Source: Actinomycetota bacterium
Lineage (GTDB): Bacteria > Actinomycetota > UBA4738 > CADDZG01 > WHSQ01
Assembly (NCBI GenBank): GCA_030448085.1
Contig: JAUJNU010000004.1
Span: 11,595-75,594 of the forward strand
Direction of reading: 5' to 3'
DNA length: 64,000 bases
The notes under the pieces were generated by a model that was given only the letters and a program-made list of their open reading frames with translations, did not search any database and had not been told where the DNA came from. A program made the translations under genes and the position numbers. Shown in pieces: positions 22,447 to 33,175 of the stretch; position 1 is the stretch's first letter, and each line of letters begins with the position of its first letter.

Positions 22447-23064
22447 CTAGGAGCCCTCGCCGACCCTGATGCGGGTGAAACGGCCGATCGAGACGTTCTC
22501 GCCCATGTTCGTGCGAGCCTCGTCGATCAGCACCTTGATGGTCTTGGACTTGTCCTGGATCCACTCCTGGTCGAGGAGCACGTTGTCCTTGTAGAAGGCC
22601 TCGAGCTTGCCGGCGACGATCTTGTCGATGACCTGCTCCGGCTTCCCCGAGTCCTTCGCCTGCTTCGCGTAGATCGCAGACTCCTCGTCGAGAACGTTCT
22701 GCGGGACCTCGTCCCTGTCCTTCCAGGAAGGGTCGGAGAAGGAGATGTGCATCGCGATGTCCTTGGCCAGCCGCTCGAACCGCTCTGTCTTGGCGACGAA
22801 GTCGGTCTCGCAGTTCAGCTCGAGCAACACCCCCAGCTTCGAGGGGTAGTCGGGCTGTGGCTTGTGCATGTAGGCGTAGACGATGCCCTCGCTGGCGGCG
22901 CGGGCCGATCTCTTCGCGGCGTCGGCCAGCCCCTTCTCGCGAAGGAGCCTCATCGCCGCGTCGAGGTCCCCGCCGGACTCCGTGAGGGCCTTCTTGCAGT
23001 CCATCATCCCGGCGCCGGTCGCGTCCCGCAGCACCTTTACATCTTTAGCGCTTATGTCTGCCAT
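22447..23064 (-). CDS. tsf: Translation elongation factor Ts (short form)
   Basis: Nucleotide exchange factor for EF-Tu. At 205 residues it lacks the longer dimerisation insert of E. coli EF-Ts, as in other short actinobacterial and Thermus-like forms. The EF-Tu contact motif is seen as ELNCETDFVAKTERF, and the N-terminal UBA-like segment is VKVLRDATGAGMMDCKKAL. It starts 19 bp after the rpsB stop. Confidence 0.96.
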   Translation of the reverse strand: MADISAKDVKVLRDATGAGMMDCKKALTESGGDLDAAMRLLREKGLADAAKRSARAASEGIVYAYMHKPQPDYPSKLGVLLELNCETDFVAKTERFERLAKDIAMHISFSDPSWKDRDEVPQNVLDEESAIYAKQAKDSGKPEQVIDKIVAGKLEAFYKDNVLLDQEWIQDKSKTIKVLIDEARTNMGENVSIGRFTRIRVGEGS

Positions 23065-23083
23065 GTGCTCGCCTTTCGTCTCT

Positions 23084-24054
23084 CTAGCTGTCTTCAGGCT
23101 TTGGCGAAGGATGCGAAGAGTCGCCGGGCTCGTCCTTCACCGGCTCGGGCTTCGGATCGGGCGTCGTCGAGGTCCCGGGGTCGCCTGCAGCCGGGTCCGG
23201 CGTGGGAGTGGTCGAATCGAGCGTGCGGGTCTCGCCGCCCTTCTCCTCCGCCGCCATCTCCGCCTCGAGCTGAAGCTCCCACTCTGCCTTCGGCTCCGCC
23301 GCGGCTCCCGGAAGCACGTCCTCGGGGGCCGCTGCCGACTCGGCCGCGGGCTGGGCGTTCGGGTCCGGCGGCCTCATCGAACGGCCCTCGATCACGGCGT
23401 CCGCGACGATCCTCGTGAGGAGGGCGCCCGAGCGGATCGCGTCGTCGTTGCCGGGGATCCCGTAATCGGCATCGTCCGGATCGCTGTTCGTATCCAGCAC
23501 CGCCACGACGGGGATGCCGAGCTTCTTGGCTTCGCGCACGGCGATCTCTTCCTTCTTGGTATCGAGGATGAAGACCGCTTCCGGCGCCCGATTGAGATTG
23601 CGAAGGCCGCCGAGGTTGCGCACGAGCTTCTCGAGCTCGCGACGCAGCTTGAGCGCCTCCTTCTTCGGAAGGGCCTCGATCGACCCCGTCGCGACCATGT
23701 CCTCGAGCTCCCTCATCCGCTTGATGCGCTCGTGCATCGTCCGGAAGTTTGTGAGCATGCCGCCCAGCCAACGGAAGTTGACGTACGGCATGTCGCAGCG
23801 AGCCGCCTGCTCCTGCACCGCGTCCTGAACCTGCCTCTTGGTCGCGACGAACAGGATCGTCCCGCCTCCGGCGACCAGGTCACGAGTGAACGTATAGGCC
23901 TTCTCGAGCCATCGACCGTCTGCTTCAGGTCGAGGATGTAGATGCCGTTGCGCTCCGTGAAGATGAATCGCTTCATCTTCGGGTTCCAACGACGTGTCTG
24001 GTGCCCGAAATGCACACCAGCCTCCAACAGCTGTCGCGTGGTCACGACAGGCAT
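23084..24054 (-). CDS. rpsB: 30S ribosomal protein uS2 (single-base deletion)
   Basis: Small-subunit protein. The start is ATG at 24052-24054 ([19 protein letters not shown]) behind AGGGAGG. The frame breaks at [14 protein letters not shown] near 23912, where one base is missing, and then continues with [13 protein letters not shown] and the long C-terminal extension. The last 90 or so residues are a Pro/Ala/Glu/Ser-rich disordered tail, common in actinobacterial S2. S2 is essential, so the shift is taken as sequencing error. Confidence 0.94.
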
Positions 24055-24236
24055 ATGAAACCTCCCTCGGTTATGCCGGCTCCAGGCCGGGCCCTCCGCC
24101 CGTCGACCCAACCCCCGACCCGACTATCTGGCTGACGGATCCACTGAGATCGAGACCGAAGCCCCGCCGCGCGGGCGAGCGGGATGACGGGCGTGTGAAT
24201 TTGTGCTGCCGGGCAAGGATAACCCGTGCCCGGGGC

Positions 24237-25066
24237 TCAGTCGGCGCTGGTGGCTTCGGTGATCTTGCCGCGCAGGCCCAGCACGGCTTTCGTGTGCATC
24301 TGACAGATGCGCGACTCGGTGACACCCAGCACCTGCCCGATCTGGGCCAGGGTCAGGCCCTCGTAGTAATAGAGGGTGATGACGACCTTCTCCCTCTCGG
24401 GCAGCTTGTTGATCGCCCCCGCAAGGATGTCCTTCATCTCCTCGGACTCGAAGGCGTCCATGGGGCTCGCCGTTTTCGTGTCCTCGAGGGTGTCGACGAG
24501 GAAAGCTTGTCCCCCCTCTCGCCGTCGACGGACATCAGCTCGTCGAGGGCGATGAGGGAGACGGTGGAGAGCTGGGTGTAGATGCTGTTCAGCTCCTCGA
24601 GCGAGATACCCATCTCGGTTGCGATCTCCGAGTCGGAGGGCGGCCGCTTCAGCTTGTTCTCGAGGGCGGAGTACGCCTTCTCGACCTGCCGGCCCTTCGA
24701 GCGAACCGAGCGCGGGACCCAGTCGATCGCCCTCAGCTCGTCGATGATCGCCCCGCGGATCCGGCTGATCGCGTAGGTCTCGAACTTGATCCCGCGGCCC
24801 GGGTCGTACTTGTCGATCGCGTCGATCAGGCCAAAGATCCCGTAGGAGATGAGGTCGGCCTGGTCGATGTTCGCCGGGAGCCCCACCGCCACACGACCGG
24901 CTACGTACTTCACCAGGGGCGAGTAGTTGAGGATCAGGCTGTCCCGCGCGCTCCCGGAGCCTGTGGACTTGTAGTCATCCCAGGCGATCGAGACGCTGTC
25001 CGTGGCCGGGCCCGGCGAACCGTTCAGCTGCTCGGTCGCCTTAGGCTCGGGGGTGGCTTCTTTCAT
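24237..25066 (-). CDS. whiG: FliA/WhiG-family sigma factor (single frameshift)
   Basis: Alternative sigma-70 factor, group 3. Region 2 is [33 protein letters not shown], region 3 is [20 protein letters not shown], and region 4 is [37 protein letters not shown]. Regions 3 and 4 lie in different frames joined near 24505, where one base is missing. WhiG in Streptomyces lies at the same place beside rpsB and controls sporulation; here motility or development cannot be told apart. The start at 25066 overlaps the xerC end by 26 bp. Confidence 0.88.
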
Positions 25067-25958
25067 ATACAGCCCTCAAACGTTCGGTGGATACGTGCGT
25101 ATATATCTGGGTTGTGGAAAGACTCTCATGCCCCAACAGTTCCTGCACAGCACGAAGGTCGGCGCCGCCATCCAATAGATGGGTGGCGAAAGAGTGCCTC
25201 AGGGCGTGAGGACCCAGCGAGGGCCGTCCCTCGGCCCTCAGGTACTTCTCGAGGAAGGCCCTGACCGATCGGGGGCCGAGCCTGTCCCCCCTCGAGTTCA
25301 GAAAGAGGGCGTGCCTCGACCCGGTTCCGCCCGAGCGGGCGAGGAGTGGGGGCCGGGCCTCGGACACGTACCGAGCCACCGCCTTGAGCGCGGGATCGCC
25401 AAGAGGAAGCCTGCGCTCCTTGCGGCCCTTGCCCATCACGAGGACGCTTCCGAGCCTCAGGTCGACGTCATCGAGGTCCAACCCGCAGAGCTCGGCCACC
25501 CGGAGGCCCGAGCTGTAGAGCAGCTCGATGACGGCGCGGTCTCTGACCCCGATGGGGTCGTCGTCCGGCGGTAGCTCGCACAGGCTCGCCACATCCTGGG
25601 CCTTCATGACCTTCGGAAGCGGCTTGTCGAGCTTGGGAGCGGCGAGGTCACCGGCCGGGTTCTTGTCGAGCAGCGAGTGCCGGACCGCCCACCCCAGCAT
25701 CGAGCGAACCGCGCTCGCCTTGCGGGCAACGGTGCGACGGGCATATCCCTTCTGACCGAGGAAGGCCAGATAGCGCCTCATCAGCAACCTGTCCATCGCG
25801 GCGAGGCGGGTGACCCGGCCCCTTTCGGCCCACGCCGCGAACTGCTCGAGATCGGTCCCGTAGGCGGTGAGGGTGTGGGGCGAGAGGTCACGCTCCGCCC
25901 TCGCGGACCTGAGGAAGGCCGCCGCCACTTCCCTGATGTCGTCTTCCGGGCCGCTCAC
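25041..25958 (-). CDS. xerC: XerC/XerD-type tyrosine recombinase
   Basis: Site-specific recombinase, probably the chromosome-dimer resolvase. A SAM-like N-terminal core-binding domain (residues 5-85) precedes the catalytic domain with arginine in [24 protein letters not shown] (H-x-x-R), [16 protein letters not shown] (third His and catalytic Tyr). A GTG at 25956-25958 gives 305 residues, the normal Xer length. The frame stays open to a TTG at 26048, but that extra part has no family sequence. Position between sigma factor and dprA is the standard actinobacterial xerC locus. Confidence 0.9.
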   Translation of the reverse strand: MSGPEDDIREVAAAFLRSARAERDLSPHTLTAYGTDLEQFAAWAERGRVTRLAAMDRLLMRRYLAFLGQKGYARRTVARKASAVRSMLGWAVRHSLLDKNPAGDLAAPKLDKPLPKVMKAQDVASLCELPPDDDPIGVRDRAVIELLYSSGLRVAELCGLDLDDVDLRLGSVLVMGKGRKERRLPLGDPALKAVARYVSEARPPLLARSGGTGSRHALFLNSRGDRLGPRSVRAFLEKYLRAEGRPSLGPHALRHSFATHLLDGGADLRAVQELLGHESLSTTQIYTHVSTERLRAVYERSHPRA

Positions 25959-26054
25959 TTCTTGAGGATGGAGCAGGCTGTGAGCCCTGTCAACGTCTGT
26001 GACTGTCGTTGCGTGGCAGGGGCAACCCTGCGGGAGAATGGGGCGCAAAGTACC

Positions 26055-26082
26055 TTGACACCCGGTTTCCCTGCCTCACAAT
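26055..26082 (+). promoter_or_regulatory. Sigma-70-type promoter for the DUF3105-like gene
   Basis: TTGACA (26055-26060) and CACAAT (26077-26082) are spaced by 16 bp. The -35 is a perfect match. The site lies inside the longest possible upstream reading frame, which argues for the downstream GTG start at 26117. Confidence 0.6.
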
Positions 26083-26116
26083 GACCCCGGCGCAAGTCAA
26101 GCAAAGGGGGCAACGC

Positions 26117-27433
26117 GTGAGCACTCGGCAGCGGCTTCATCCCGCCTTCTACAAGGCGAGCAGGTCCAAGACGATAGCCATCGTCCTCGCCACGATCCTC
26201 GCCCTCGGCGGCGCAGGTTGGTTGACCGGAACGGTGTGGGACGCGGAGGAGGCCACCCTCGACCCGCTCGACATCGGCGTCCCGCCTCAGGGAAACATCA
26301 CCAAGCTCCACGCCTCGACAACCAGGGCCTCCAGCAAGAGCGTGGCGGCCACGAAGCGCTCGGACCGGGTGATCCTCGCGGCGGGGGAAAGCTTCGCCCA
26401 GACGACCAGCCCCTACTCCTTCTTCAACGGAGAGGTGCAGGTGCCCTTACCCGCGGGCTGGAGCGTGCTCGACGAGCAGACCGATGAGGCCGGCGTCATA
26501 ACCGCCGTGGCCTTCGGCGACGACGACGACTACATGTGGATGACCGCCGGGTCGATCGACGGCTTGACCGACGCGAGCCAAGCGATCACTCAGAGCCTCG
26601 ATAGGTTCTTACCGTCCACGCTCTACACGCAACTGAGGACCGGGGAGATCAACGTCATGGAGGTCGGCGGATCGATCGCGTCCCTGGCATCGATGCCGTT
26701 CGCAGCCCTGTACGTCGATTCCCAATCGTCGGTCCCACTCGCCGGGGGTATCTGGATAGGCCTACGCGCCAATGGCGTGGGGCTCGTCGTGACGGCGGAT
26801 AGCACTCCGGAGGCGCACTTCAACGACCAGGAGTGGAAGACCGCAGTGGACGGCGCCTTCCAGTCGTTCGCGGCCGCAAGCGGCGACACGGGCACGGGCA
26901 CGGGGACCGGGACGGGGACCGGCACCGCGACCGCCACGGGCTCCTGCAGCCCGGTGGAGCAGCCGGAGATCCCTGCCGCCGAGAACTACCACTCCGAAGG
27001 GGAGTACACGACGGCGGATTACACGTCCAACCCACCGGCCGGAGGGGTTCACAGCAACGGGCTCCTCTCCTCGGGCACGATCTACACGACGCCCCAGCCC
27101 ATGGGCGACGCCATCCATGACTTGAACCACGGGGGCGTCATCCTGTGGACGAACGCTCTTCCGCCTGACGGGCGCGCCGCGGCCGAACAAACCTTCGCTG
27201 ATCTCGTTGCCGAGGATGCCTTCAACGCGGGGACGAAGTACTCGTCCGTCACCATGATCGAGAACCCAGATATGGACGTGCCGTTCGCGATGTCGGCCTG
27301 GGGCTACGTCCAGAAGTGCGACGGCGTGGACCCAGCCGCGGTGGAGAGCTTCCTCGGCAGCTACTACGCATCGGGGCCGGAAGGCTTCATCGCCTGCATG
27401 TTCGGTGCACAGGTGCCGCCCTGCCAGCAGTGA
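26117..27433 (+). CDS. Membrane-anchored protein with C-terminal DUF3105-like domain
   Basis: A 438-residue protein from the GTG at 26117 (preceded by AAAGGGGG). It has one N-terminal membrane segment (TIAIVLATILALGGAGWL), an extracellular domain of unknown type (about residues 90-255), a Thr-Gly dipeptide-repeat linker encoded at 26887-26940, then a domain with NPPAGGVHSNG, HDLNHGGVILWTN and a final Cys pair, resembling DUF3105. Such proteins are common and uncharacterised in actinobacteria. The linker DNA is a GC-rich near-repeat, a likely length-variable spot. Confidence 0.7.
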   Translation: MSTRQRLHPAFYKASRSKTIAIVLATILALGGAGWLTGTVWDAEEATLDPLDIGVPPQGNITKLHASTTRASSKSVAATKRSDRVILAAGESFAQTTSPYSFFNGEVQVPLPAGWSVLDEQTDEAGVITAVAFGDDDDYMWMTAGSIDGLTDASQAITQSLDRFLPSTLYTQLRTGEINVMEVGGSIASLASMPFAALYVDSQSSVPLAGGIWIGLRANGVGLVVTADSTPEAHFNDQEWKTAVDGAFQSFAAASGDTGTGTGTGTGTGTATATGSCSPVEQPEIPAAENYHSEGEYTTADYTSNPPAGGVHSNGLLSSGTIYTTPQPMGDAIHDLNHGGVILWTNALPPDGRAAAEQTFADLVAEDAFNAGTKYSSVTMIENPDMDVPFAMSAWGYVQKCDGVDPAAVESFLGSYYASGPEGFIACMFGAQVPPCQQ

Positions 27434-27467
27434 TCTGCCGGCAGTAGCCACTAACCAGAGCTCTACC

Positions 27468-27500
27468 GGACAGCCACCCCCGCGGCACGGGTGGCTGTCC
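27468..27500 (+). terminator. Strong 12-bp hairpin between the DUF3105-like and desaturase genes
   Basis: GGACAGCCACCC and GGGTGGCTGTCC form a perfect 12-bp stem with a 9-base loop, 35 bp after the upstream stop. No T run follows, as is usual for terminators in GC-rich actinobacteria. Confidence 0.6.
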
Positions 27501-27512
27501 CGCGCGCGTCCC

Positions 27513-27554
27513 TTGACTGAGAACCTACGCTGCGGTAAGTTACGGCTACGTAAC
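27513..27554 (+). promoter_or_regulatory. Desaturase promoter with overlapping palindromic operator
   Basis: TTGACT (27513-27518) is followed at 17 bp by a weak -10 (TAAGTT, 27536-27541). Over and just beyond the -10 lies the perfect inverted repeat GTTACG-gcta-CGTAAC (27539-27554). Such a position suits a repressor. The TetR gene downstream of the desaturase is the obvious candidate to bind it. RBS GCGGAGG follows before the ATG at 27580. Confidence 0.6.
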
Positions 27555-27579
27555 CGTAAACCTGATAGCGGAGGAACCT

Positions 27580-28536
27580 ATGCCCCCCACTGCAACTCTC
27601 GAGCCGTCCGAGGTCTCGGCAGCGCCCGTCCCCGGCGTCTACCCGCTCGCTCCCAGGACGGCACGCCTGCAGCGAAGGCTGGTCCTGCTCGTCACGATCC
27701 TGCCGTTCATCGGCGTCATCGCTGCTGTGTGGACCCTTTGGGGCACAGGGCTCACCGCCCTCGACGCGGGGATCTTCCTTGCCTTCTATTGCTTCACCGG
27801 CCTCGGCGTGACCGTCGGGTTCCACCGGCTCTTCACCCACCAGAGCTTCGAGGCGAAGCCGTGGGTGCGGAACACGCTCGCCATCGCCGGCTCGATGGCC
27901 GTCCAAGGCCCGGTCATCAGATGGGTGGCGGACCACCGGCGACACCACGCCTTCTCCGACCGCCCGGGGGACCCCCACTCCCCCCACCTCGACGAAGGCC
28001 CCGGCGTGAAGGGCGTCTTGAAGGGCCTGTGGCACGCGCACATCGGCTGGTTCTTCGACGACGAGCAGACCTCGGCCAAGAGGTGGGCGCCGGACCTCGT
28101 GAAGGAGCCCGCGCTGCGCAGGATCGACGCCCTGTTCCCGCTCTGGACCATCCTGTCGTTCGGCCTTCCCGCGGTGGCGGGTTTCGTCTTCACCGGAACG
28201 CTCTGGGGAGCGGTCACGGCCTACCTATGGGGTGGGCTCGGGCGCATCTTCCTTCTCCACCACGTGACGTGGAGCGTCAACTCGATCTGCCACTTCTACG
28301 GGAACCGGCCGTACCGCTCGGACGACCACAGCACGAACAACTGGATCCTGTCGATCATCTCGTTCGGCGAGTCGTGGCACAACAACCACCACGCCTTCCC
28401 CACCTCGGCCGTTCATGGGCTCGAAAAGCACCAGATCGACCCCAGCGGGGGCCTCATCAGGCTCCTAGAGAAGCTTCGCCTCGTGCGCAACGTAAAGGTC
28501 GCAACTCCGAAGCAGCTCCAGACGAAACAGGTCTAA
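27580..28536 (+). CDS. Membrane acyl (delta-9 type) fatty acid desaturase
   Basis: Di-iron membrane desaturase of the acyl-CoA/acyl-lipid type that introduces a cis double bond into saturated chains, lowering membrane order. The 318 residues carry all three histidine boxes: HRLFTH (82-87), HRRHH (119-123) and HNNHH (267-271), among four membrane helices. It is the first gene of an apparent desaturase-TetR-adenylate cyclase operon; the TetR ATG is 8 bp after its stop. Confidence 0.93.
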   Translation: MPPTATLEPSEVSAAPVPGVYPLAPRTARLQRRLVLLVTILPFIGVIAAVWTLWGTGLTALDAGIFLAFYCFTGLGVTVGFHRLFTHQSFEAKPWVRNTLAIAGSMAVQGPVIRWVADHRRHHAFSDRPGDPHSPHLDEGPGVKGVLKGLWHAHIGWFFDDEQTSAKRWAPDLVKEPALRRIDALFPLWTILSFGLPAVAGFVFTGTLWGAVTAYLWGGLGRIFLLHHVTWSVNSICHFYGNRPYRSDDHSTNNWILSIISFGESWHNNHHAFPTSAVHGLEKHQIDPSGGLIRLLEKLRLVRNVKVATPKQLQTKQV

Positions 28537-28543
28537 TAGGGTC

Positions 28544-29185
28544 ATGGCCCGCGACTCCAAGAAGATCCGCATGACAGGGCAGGAGCGAAGGGCACAGCTA
28601 TTGGACGTCGGCCGGGCGGTCTTCGCGGAACGGGGCTTCGAGGCCGCGTCCGTCGAAGAGATAGCGGCCCGGGCCAAGATCACCAAGCCCGTCGTATACG
28701 AACACTTCAGCGGCAAGGAAGGTCTCTACGCGGTGATCGTCGACCGCGAGGTTCAGTCCCTGCTGCAGCGGATCACCGACGCTCTGGAGGGTGGCCATCC
28801 GCGCACGCTCCTCGAGCAGGCGGCCCGGGGCTTCCTCACTTACATCGAGGAGGAGCCACAGGGCTTCCGCATCCTCGTGAGGGACTCCCCCGTCGCGAGC
28901 TCGACCGGGACCCTCGCCAGCGTGATCGGAGACATCGCCACCCAGGTCGAGTACATCCTGCGCACCGAGTTCGAGCAGCGTGGGTTCGACACGAAGCTGT
29001 CCCCGCTCTACTCCCAGGCCCTCGTGGGGATGGTGGCCCTCGTGGGTCAGTGGTGGCTCGACGCGGGTGAGCCGAAGAGAGACGTCGTCGCAGCTCATCT
29101 CGTGAACCTCGCTTGGAACGGATTGAAGGACCTCGAGCCCAAACCGGCTCTGCCGGAGTCGGAGCGCAAGCTAAGCAAGACATGA
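28544..29185 (+). CDS. TetR-family transcriptional regulator
   Basis: A 213-residue regulator with the N-terminal TetR helix-turn-helix (LLDVGRAVFAERGFEAASVEEIAARAKITKPVVYEHFSGKEGLY, about residues 20-62) and an all-helical ligand domain. It is transcribed with the desaturase and probably controls it through the palindrome at 27539-27554; a fatty acyl ligand is a reasonable guess. Its TGA overlaps the ATG of the cyclase gene (ATGA, 29182-29185). Confidence 0.92.
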   Translation: MARDSKKIRMTGQERRAQLLDVGRAVFAERGFEAASVEEIAARAKITKPVVYEHFSGKEGLYAVIVDREVQSLLQRITDALEGGHPRTLLEQAARGFLTYIEEEPQGFRILVRDSPVASSTGTLASVIGDIATQVEYILRTEFEQRGFDTKLSPLYSQALVGMVALVGQWWLDAGEPKRDVVAAHLVNLAWNGLKDLEPKPALPESERKLSKT

Positions 29186-30140
29186 CGGAACGCGAGCCGC
29201 TGGATGTCAACCGCTTCCGCGAGCCACCTACTCTCAGTGCGATCGACGTCGCGGGGCGAGCGGGGGTCCCGCTGGAATATGCCCAGAGGATCTCGCGGGC
29301 TCTCGGCCTCCCGGAGGTGGACCCGGATGCCATCGAGTACGACGAACGGGACGCAGCGGTCTTCTCAGCGCTCAGGCTGATCATCGATCAGGGCTTCAGC
29401 GAGGAAGACATCATCGACGTCGCCCGAACCTACGGGCAGGCGCTTTCCGCGCCGCTCACGCAGAGGTAAGGCTCTTCCACAAGTCCTTCATCGATCCACT
29501 GCGCGAGCGGGGCCTCGAGAACGAGGAGCTGATCCAGCGGGTCGGGCCGGTGGTGCCGCCACTGCTCGATCTCCTGGGCCAGCTGCTGGACCAGGTTCAC
29601 CGCCGTCACCTGGCCGTCGCCCTCCAGCAGGTCACGTCCTCGAACGTAGATGGATCCTCCGAGATCCTGGCGGTCTGCTTCGTCGACCTAGTCGGCTTCT
29701 CCGGCCTCGCGCAGGACCTCCATGGAGATGACCTGGGCAACCTCGTATCGAGGTTCGAGGTGATGACCCTCGAGATCTGCGTGGCGGCGGGGGCGCATGT
29801 CGTGAAGATGATCGGAGACGCCGTGATGTTCGTGTCCCCGCACGCATCCATCGGGGTCCACACGGCTCTCCAGATCGTCGAGGCCGCTCATCGGGACCCT
29901 CTGTTGCCCGACGCACGAGCCGGCTTGGACTACGGCGCCGCCGTCGCTTTGGGGGGCGACTACTTCGGGCAGCCGGTGAACGTCGCATCGAGACTCACCT
30001 CCTTCGCCCGCCCCGATACCGTGGTTTGCTCCGAGGCGCTGCTGAACGCCTCGGAGGAGGAGAGCCCGGTCAGCCCCATCGGAAGGGTCCGCTTGAAAGG
30101 AGTGGGGCCGGTCCGGGCTTTCAAGGTGAAGCCTTCCTAA
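29182..30140 (+). CDS. Class III adenylate cyclase with Rv1264-like regulatory domain (frameshifted)
   Basis: Two frames join near 29450. The N-terminal part (TLSAIDVAGRAGVPLEYAQR, IIDQGFSEEDIIDVARTYGQAL, then LLDLLGQLLDQVHRRHL) resembles the autoinhibitory adenylate cyclase regulatory domain of mycobacterial Rv1264. The C-terminal catalytic domain has the first metal Asp in FVDLVGFSGL, VVKMIGDAVMFV with the second Asp, and VNVASRL with the transition-state Asn/Arg, so it looks active. The shift falls at the junction CGCTCACGCAGAGG and would be cured by one base. The cyclase is translationally coupled to the TetR gene, linking cAMP to the desaturase operon by context only. Confidence 0.82.
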
Positions 30141-30202
30141 GCTGCGTGGGGCAACCTTCATGGAGGCGACGGCGTTTGAGTAGAGATGAGAAGGGGGGCG
30201 GT

Positions 30203-31732
30203 TTGAAGCGGGTCGTGGCGCACCCATTCCTCGTCGCCGCATACCCGGTCCTGTTCCTGTTCGCCCAGAACCTCGATCAGGGGGTCACGCTCCCGACCCT
30301 CCTTCCCCCGCTTCTGTTCGTTCTCGCCGGAACAGGGGGGGCGCTCGGCATCCTGTGGCTGATCTTCCGGAACATCCGCAAGGCGGGGCTGCTGACTTCG
30401 CTCCTCGCCTTCCTCTTCCTCAGCTTCGGCCCCATCGAGGACGCGATCGGAGTCGAGGGCGGCGGAGGGCAGCTCTTCCTGCTCGGCGTCTGGGCATCGA
30501 TCCTGGCCGGGGGGACGTTCTTGATCGTGCGGTCAGGGCGCCGGCTCCCGGGCGTCACGTCAGGCCTGAACGTGATCGCTGCGACGCTCGTCGCGCTAAA
30601 TCTCGCGCCGATAGCGACCCACGCTCTCGGGGAGAAGGCCCCCCCTCCGGAGCCTGCGGCGGATGTGCCGCTCCCCTCCCCCGATACCGCCGCTCCGGAG
30701 GAGAAACGGGACATCTACTACCTGATCTTCGACAGGTACGCGAACGAGAAGACGCTCCGAAAACAGTACGGGTTCGACAACAGCGAGTTCCTGGGCTGGC
30801 TCGAGGATCAGGAGTTCTACGTCGCTCACGACAGCGCGGCGAACCACCCTCGGACGCCACACTCGGTGGCTTCGTCACTCAACCTCACCTACCTCAACTA
30901 CCTGTCCGAGGTCTACGGCGAGGACGAGTCGGACTACGCGACCGTCTATCAGCTGTTACAGAACTTCAAGGTGGCTCGATATCTGAAGGCTCTCGGCTAC
31001 CGCTATCACCACATCGGCTCGTGGTGGAACGCCACCCACGAAGACCCCTCTGCCGACGTCGAGCACCTCTTCAGGTCGTCGGTGAGGTTCTCGGACGTTT
31101 TTTTCAAGTCGACGTTATTGGCGCGCTTGTGGAAGCGTTTCGGAGGTGATCGCTCGGACGCCTTCGGGGCGGCTCAGGCCAAACGTGTGGCCTATCAGGT
31201 GGACGAGCTGAAGGGGATAACGGGCGATCCCGCGCCCACCTTCACCTTCGCTCACTTCCTCGTCCCACACCCCCCTCTGATCTTCGACAGGTACGGCAAC
31301 TTCACGCCCACGGAGGAAGCCACAGGGACGGTGAAAGAGCGGTACGTGGAGCAGCTGATCTACACCAACACTCTGATCCAGGAGATGGTCACTCACCTGC
31401 AAGCGGGGCCGGATGAAGAGGATCCGATCATCGTCATCCAGTCTGACGAGGGGCCCAACCCCAGACGGCTCACGATCGAGGAAGACGACTTCAACTGGGT
31501 CACCGCGTCCGATGCGGAGCTGCGGGAGAAGCTGCTGATCCTGAATGCCTACTACCTACCCGGGGCCGGCGACGACGCCCTCTACCCCACCATCTCGCCC
31601 GTCAACACCTTCAGGGTCATCTTCAACGAGTACTTCGGCGCGGGCCTGTCCCTGGAGGACGACCGGTCATGGGTTTACCAGGACGCGCACCACCTGTTCA
31701 GGTTCACGGACGTAACAGACCGCCTGCGCTAA
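30203..31732 (+). CDS. Membrane protein with extracellular sulfatase/alkaline-phosphatase-fold domain
   Basis: About 509 residues from the TTG at 30203, which lies behind GGGGGG. Four to five hydrophobic helices (about residues 5-145) precede an extracellular domain that begins [12 protein letters not shown] and has [13 protein letters not shown] (possible nucleophile region), [13 protein letters not shown] and [10 protein letters not shown]. The layout resembles LTA-synthase-like phosphoglycerol transferases and sulfatase-fold proteins, but metal ligands are not all identifiable. The gene overlaps nhaA tail to tail by four bases. Confidence 0.65.
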   Translation: MKRVVAHPFLVAAYPVLFLFAQNLDQGVTLPTLLPPLLFVLAGTGGALGILWLIFRNIRKAGLLTSLLAFLFLSFGPIEDAIGVEGGGGQLFLLGVWASILAGGTFLIVRSGRRLPGVTSGLNVIAATLVALNLAPIATHALGEKAPPPEPAADVPLPSPDTAAPEEKRDIYYLIFDRYANEKTLRKQYGFDNSEFLGWLEDQEFYVAHDSAANHPRTPHSVASSLNLTYLNYLSEVYGEDESDYATVYQLLQNFKVARYLKALGYRYHHIGSWWNATHEDPSADVEHLFRSSVRFSDVFFKSTLLARLWKRFGGDRSDAFGAAQAKRVAYQVDELKGITGDPAPTFTFAHFLVPHPPLIFDRYGNFTPTEEATGTVKERYVEQLIYTNTLIQEMVTHLQAGPDEEDPIIVIQSDEGPNPRRLTIEEDDFNWVTASDAELREKLLILNAYYLPGAGDDALYPTISPVNTFRVIFNEYFGAGLSLEDDRSWVYQDAHHLFRFTDVTDRLR

Positions 31733-33070
31733 GAGCTTCGTTCTCGCTCGAGCTCGGACCTGGGACCGGGCGGCGACAGCATGAGGGTCGTTGCGCCGAT
31801 GACTCCGGCGACGACCGAGGCAAAGAGGATCCCGATCTTGGCCTCCTCGACGAGCCCGGCATCATCGAATGCAAGTCCGCTGATAAAGATCGAGACGGTG
31901 AACCCGATCCCGGCGACAGCGGCCCCGCAACAGGTGCCGCTTCGTAACCCCTTCCGGAAGGACCCCGACCCGGAGCTTCACGGCGAGCCATGAGAAGAGC
32001 GAGATGCCCACGATCGTGCCGAGGGGCAGCCCCACGATGATCCCGATGGTGACGGTGGAACCGACAGCCTGTCCCAGGCTGCCGGCACTGAGCGCCACAC
32101 CGGCGTTGGCGAGGGCGAACAACGGTATGACCACATAGCTCGTCCAGGGGTGGAGCACGTGCTCGAGCCGTTCCGCAACGGAGACCGTCTCCTGCGCCTC
32201 CATGTGGATCGCCCTCAGGGACTCGGCGTCCGGCTCTTCCTCCAGCCCCGCGGCCCCCGACGCCACGTCTTGGAACCCTCCAGGATCTGCGGGGCGCGCG
32301 GGCGTGAGCAGGCCCAGGAGGACCCCGGCGATGGTCGCGTGCACCCCCGATTCGAAGGTCGCGAGCCACACGAATGAGCCCACCGCAACGTAAACGGGGA
32401 CCCATTTCACCGACGCAGCCCGAAGAAGCACGATCACTCCCACGAGCGAGGCGGCAGCGAGCAACCATCCTGTGTGGAGCTGGTCGGAATAGAAGAGGGC
32501 GATGACGGGGATCGCACCGATGTCATCGACGATCGCGAGGCTGAGGAGGAAGACCTTCAGCCCCGGTGGCACCCGCTTGCTAAGGAGCGCCAGAACCCCC
32601 ACCGCGAAAGCGATGTCGGTCGCCATCGGGATGCCCCAGCCGTTCGAAGCATCGCCACTCCTGTTGAAAGCGAGGTACAGAAGGGCGGGCACCGCCATCC
32701 CACCGAGAGCCGCGATCGCGGGAAGCGCGGCCTTCCGCCTCTCATTCAGCTCCCCAACCACCAGCTCGCGTTTTATCTCGAGCCCGACGACGAAGAAGAA
32801 GATCGTCATGAGCGCATCGTTGGTCCAGTGTCGAAGATCCTCGCGCAGGCTCAAGCTTCCTATCTCGAAGCCTGCCTCTGTGCGCCAGACCCGCTCGAAC
32901 CCGTCGGCCAGAGGTGAGTTGGCAAGAACGAGAGCCACGGCCGCGGCCACCAAGAGGACCAGCCCCCCGGCCGCCTCGGTGTGCAAGAACCTGCGGACGG
33001 GGCGGGCGAAGTAACGAGGGATCTTACGGTCGCTTGCCAGCCAGGAGCCGGCAAGGGGTGGTTCGGCCAC
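31729..33070 (-). CDS. nhaA: Na+/H+ antiporter NhaA (one frameshift)
   Basis: Electrogenic sodium/proton antiporter for pH and sodium homeostasis. It has the family segments [18 protein letters not shown], the twin aspartates in [15 protein letters not shown] near residue 180, and [10 protein letters not shown]. The last helices are out of frame: one shift near 31940 restores [16 protein letters not shown] and a C-terminus ending ERERSS, TAG at 31729-31731. ATG at 33070. Confidence 0.9.
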
Positions 33071-33175
33071 GGAGCCTCCTTGGTCGCGCGGTTATGGACG
33101 CCGACCAGGCTTCCCGGCTCACCGAGGCCCAGGATAAGTCATGGGTGTCCGTTTCTCGGTAACTGCAGCGAGGCC

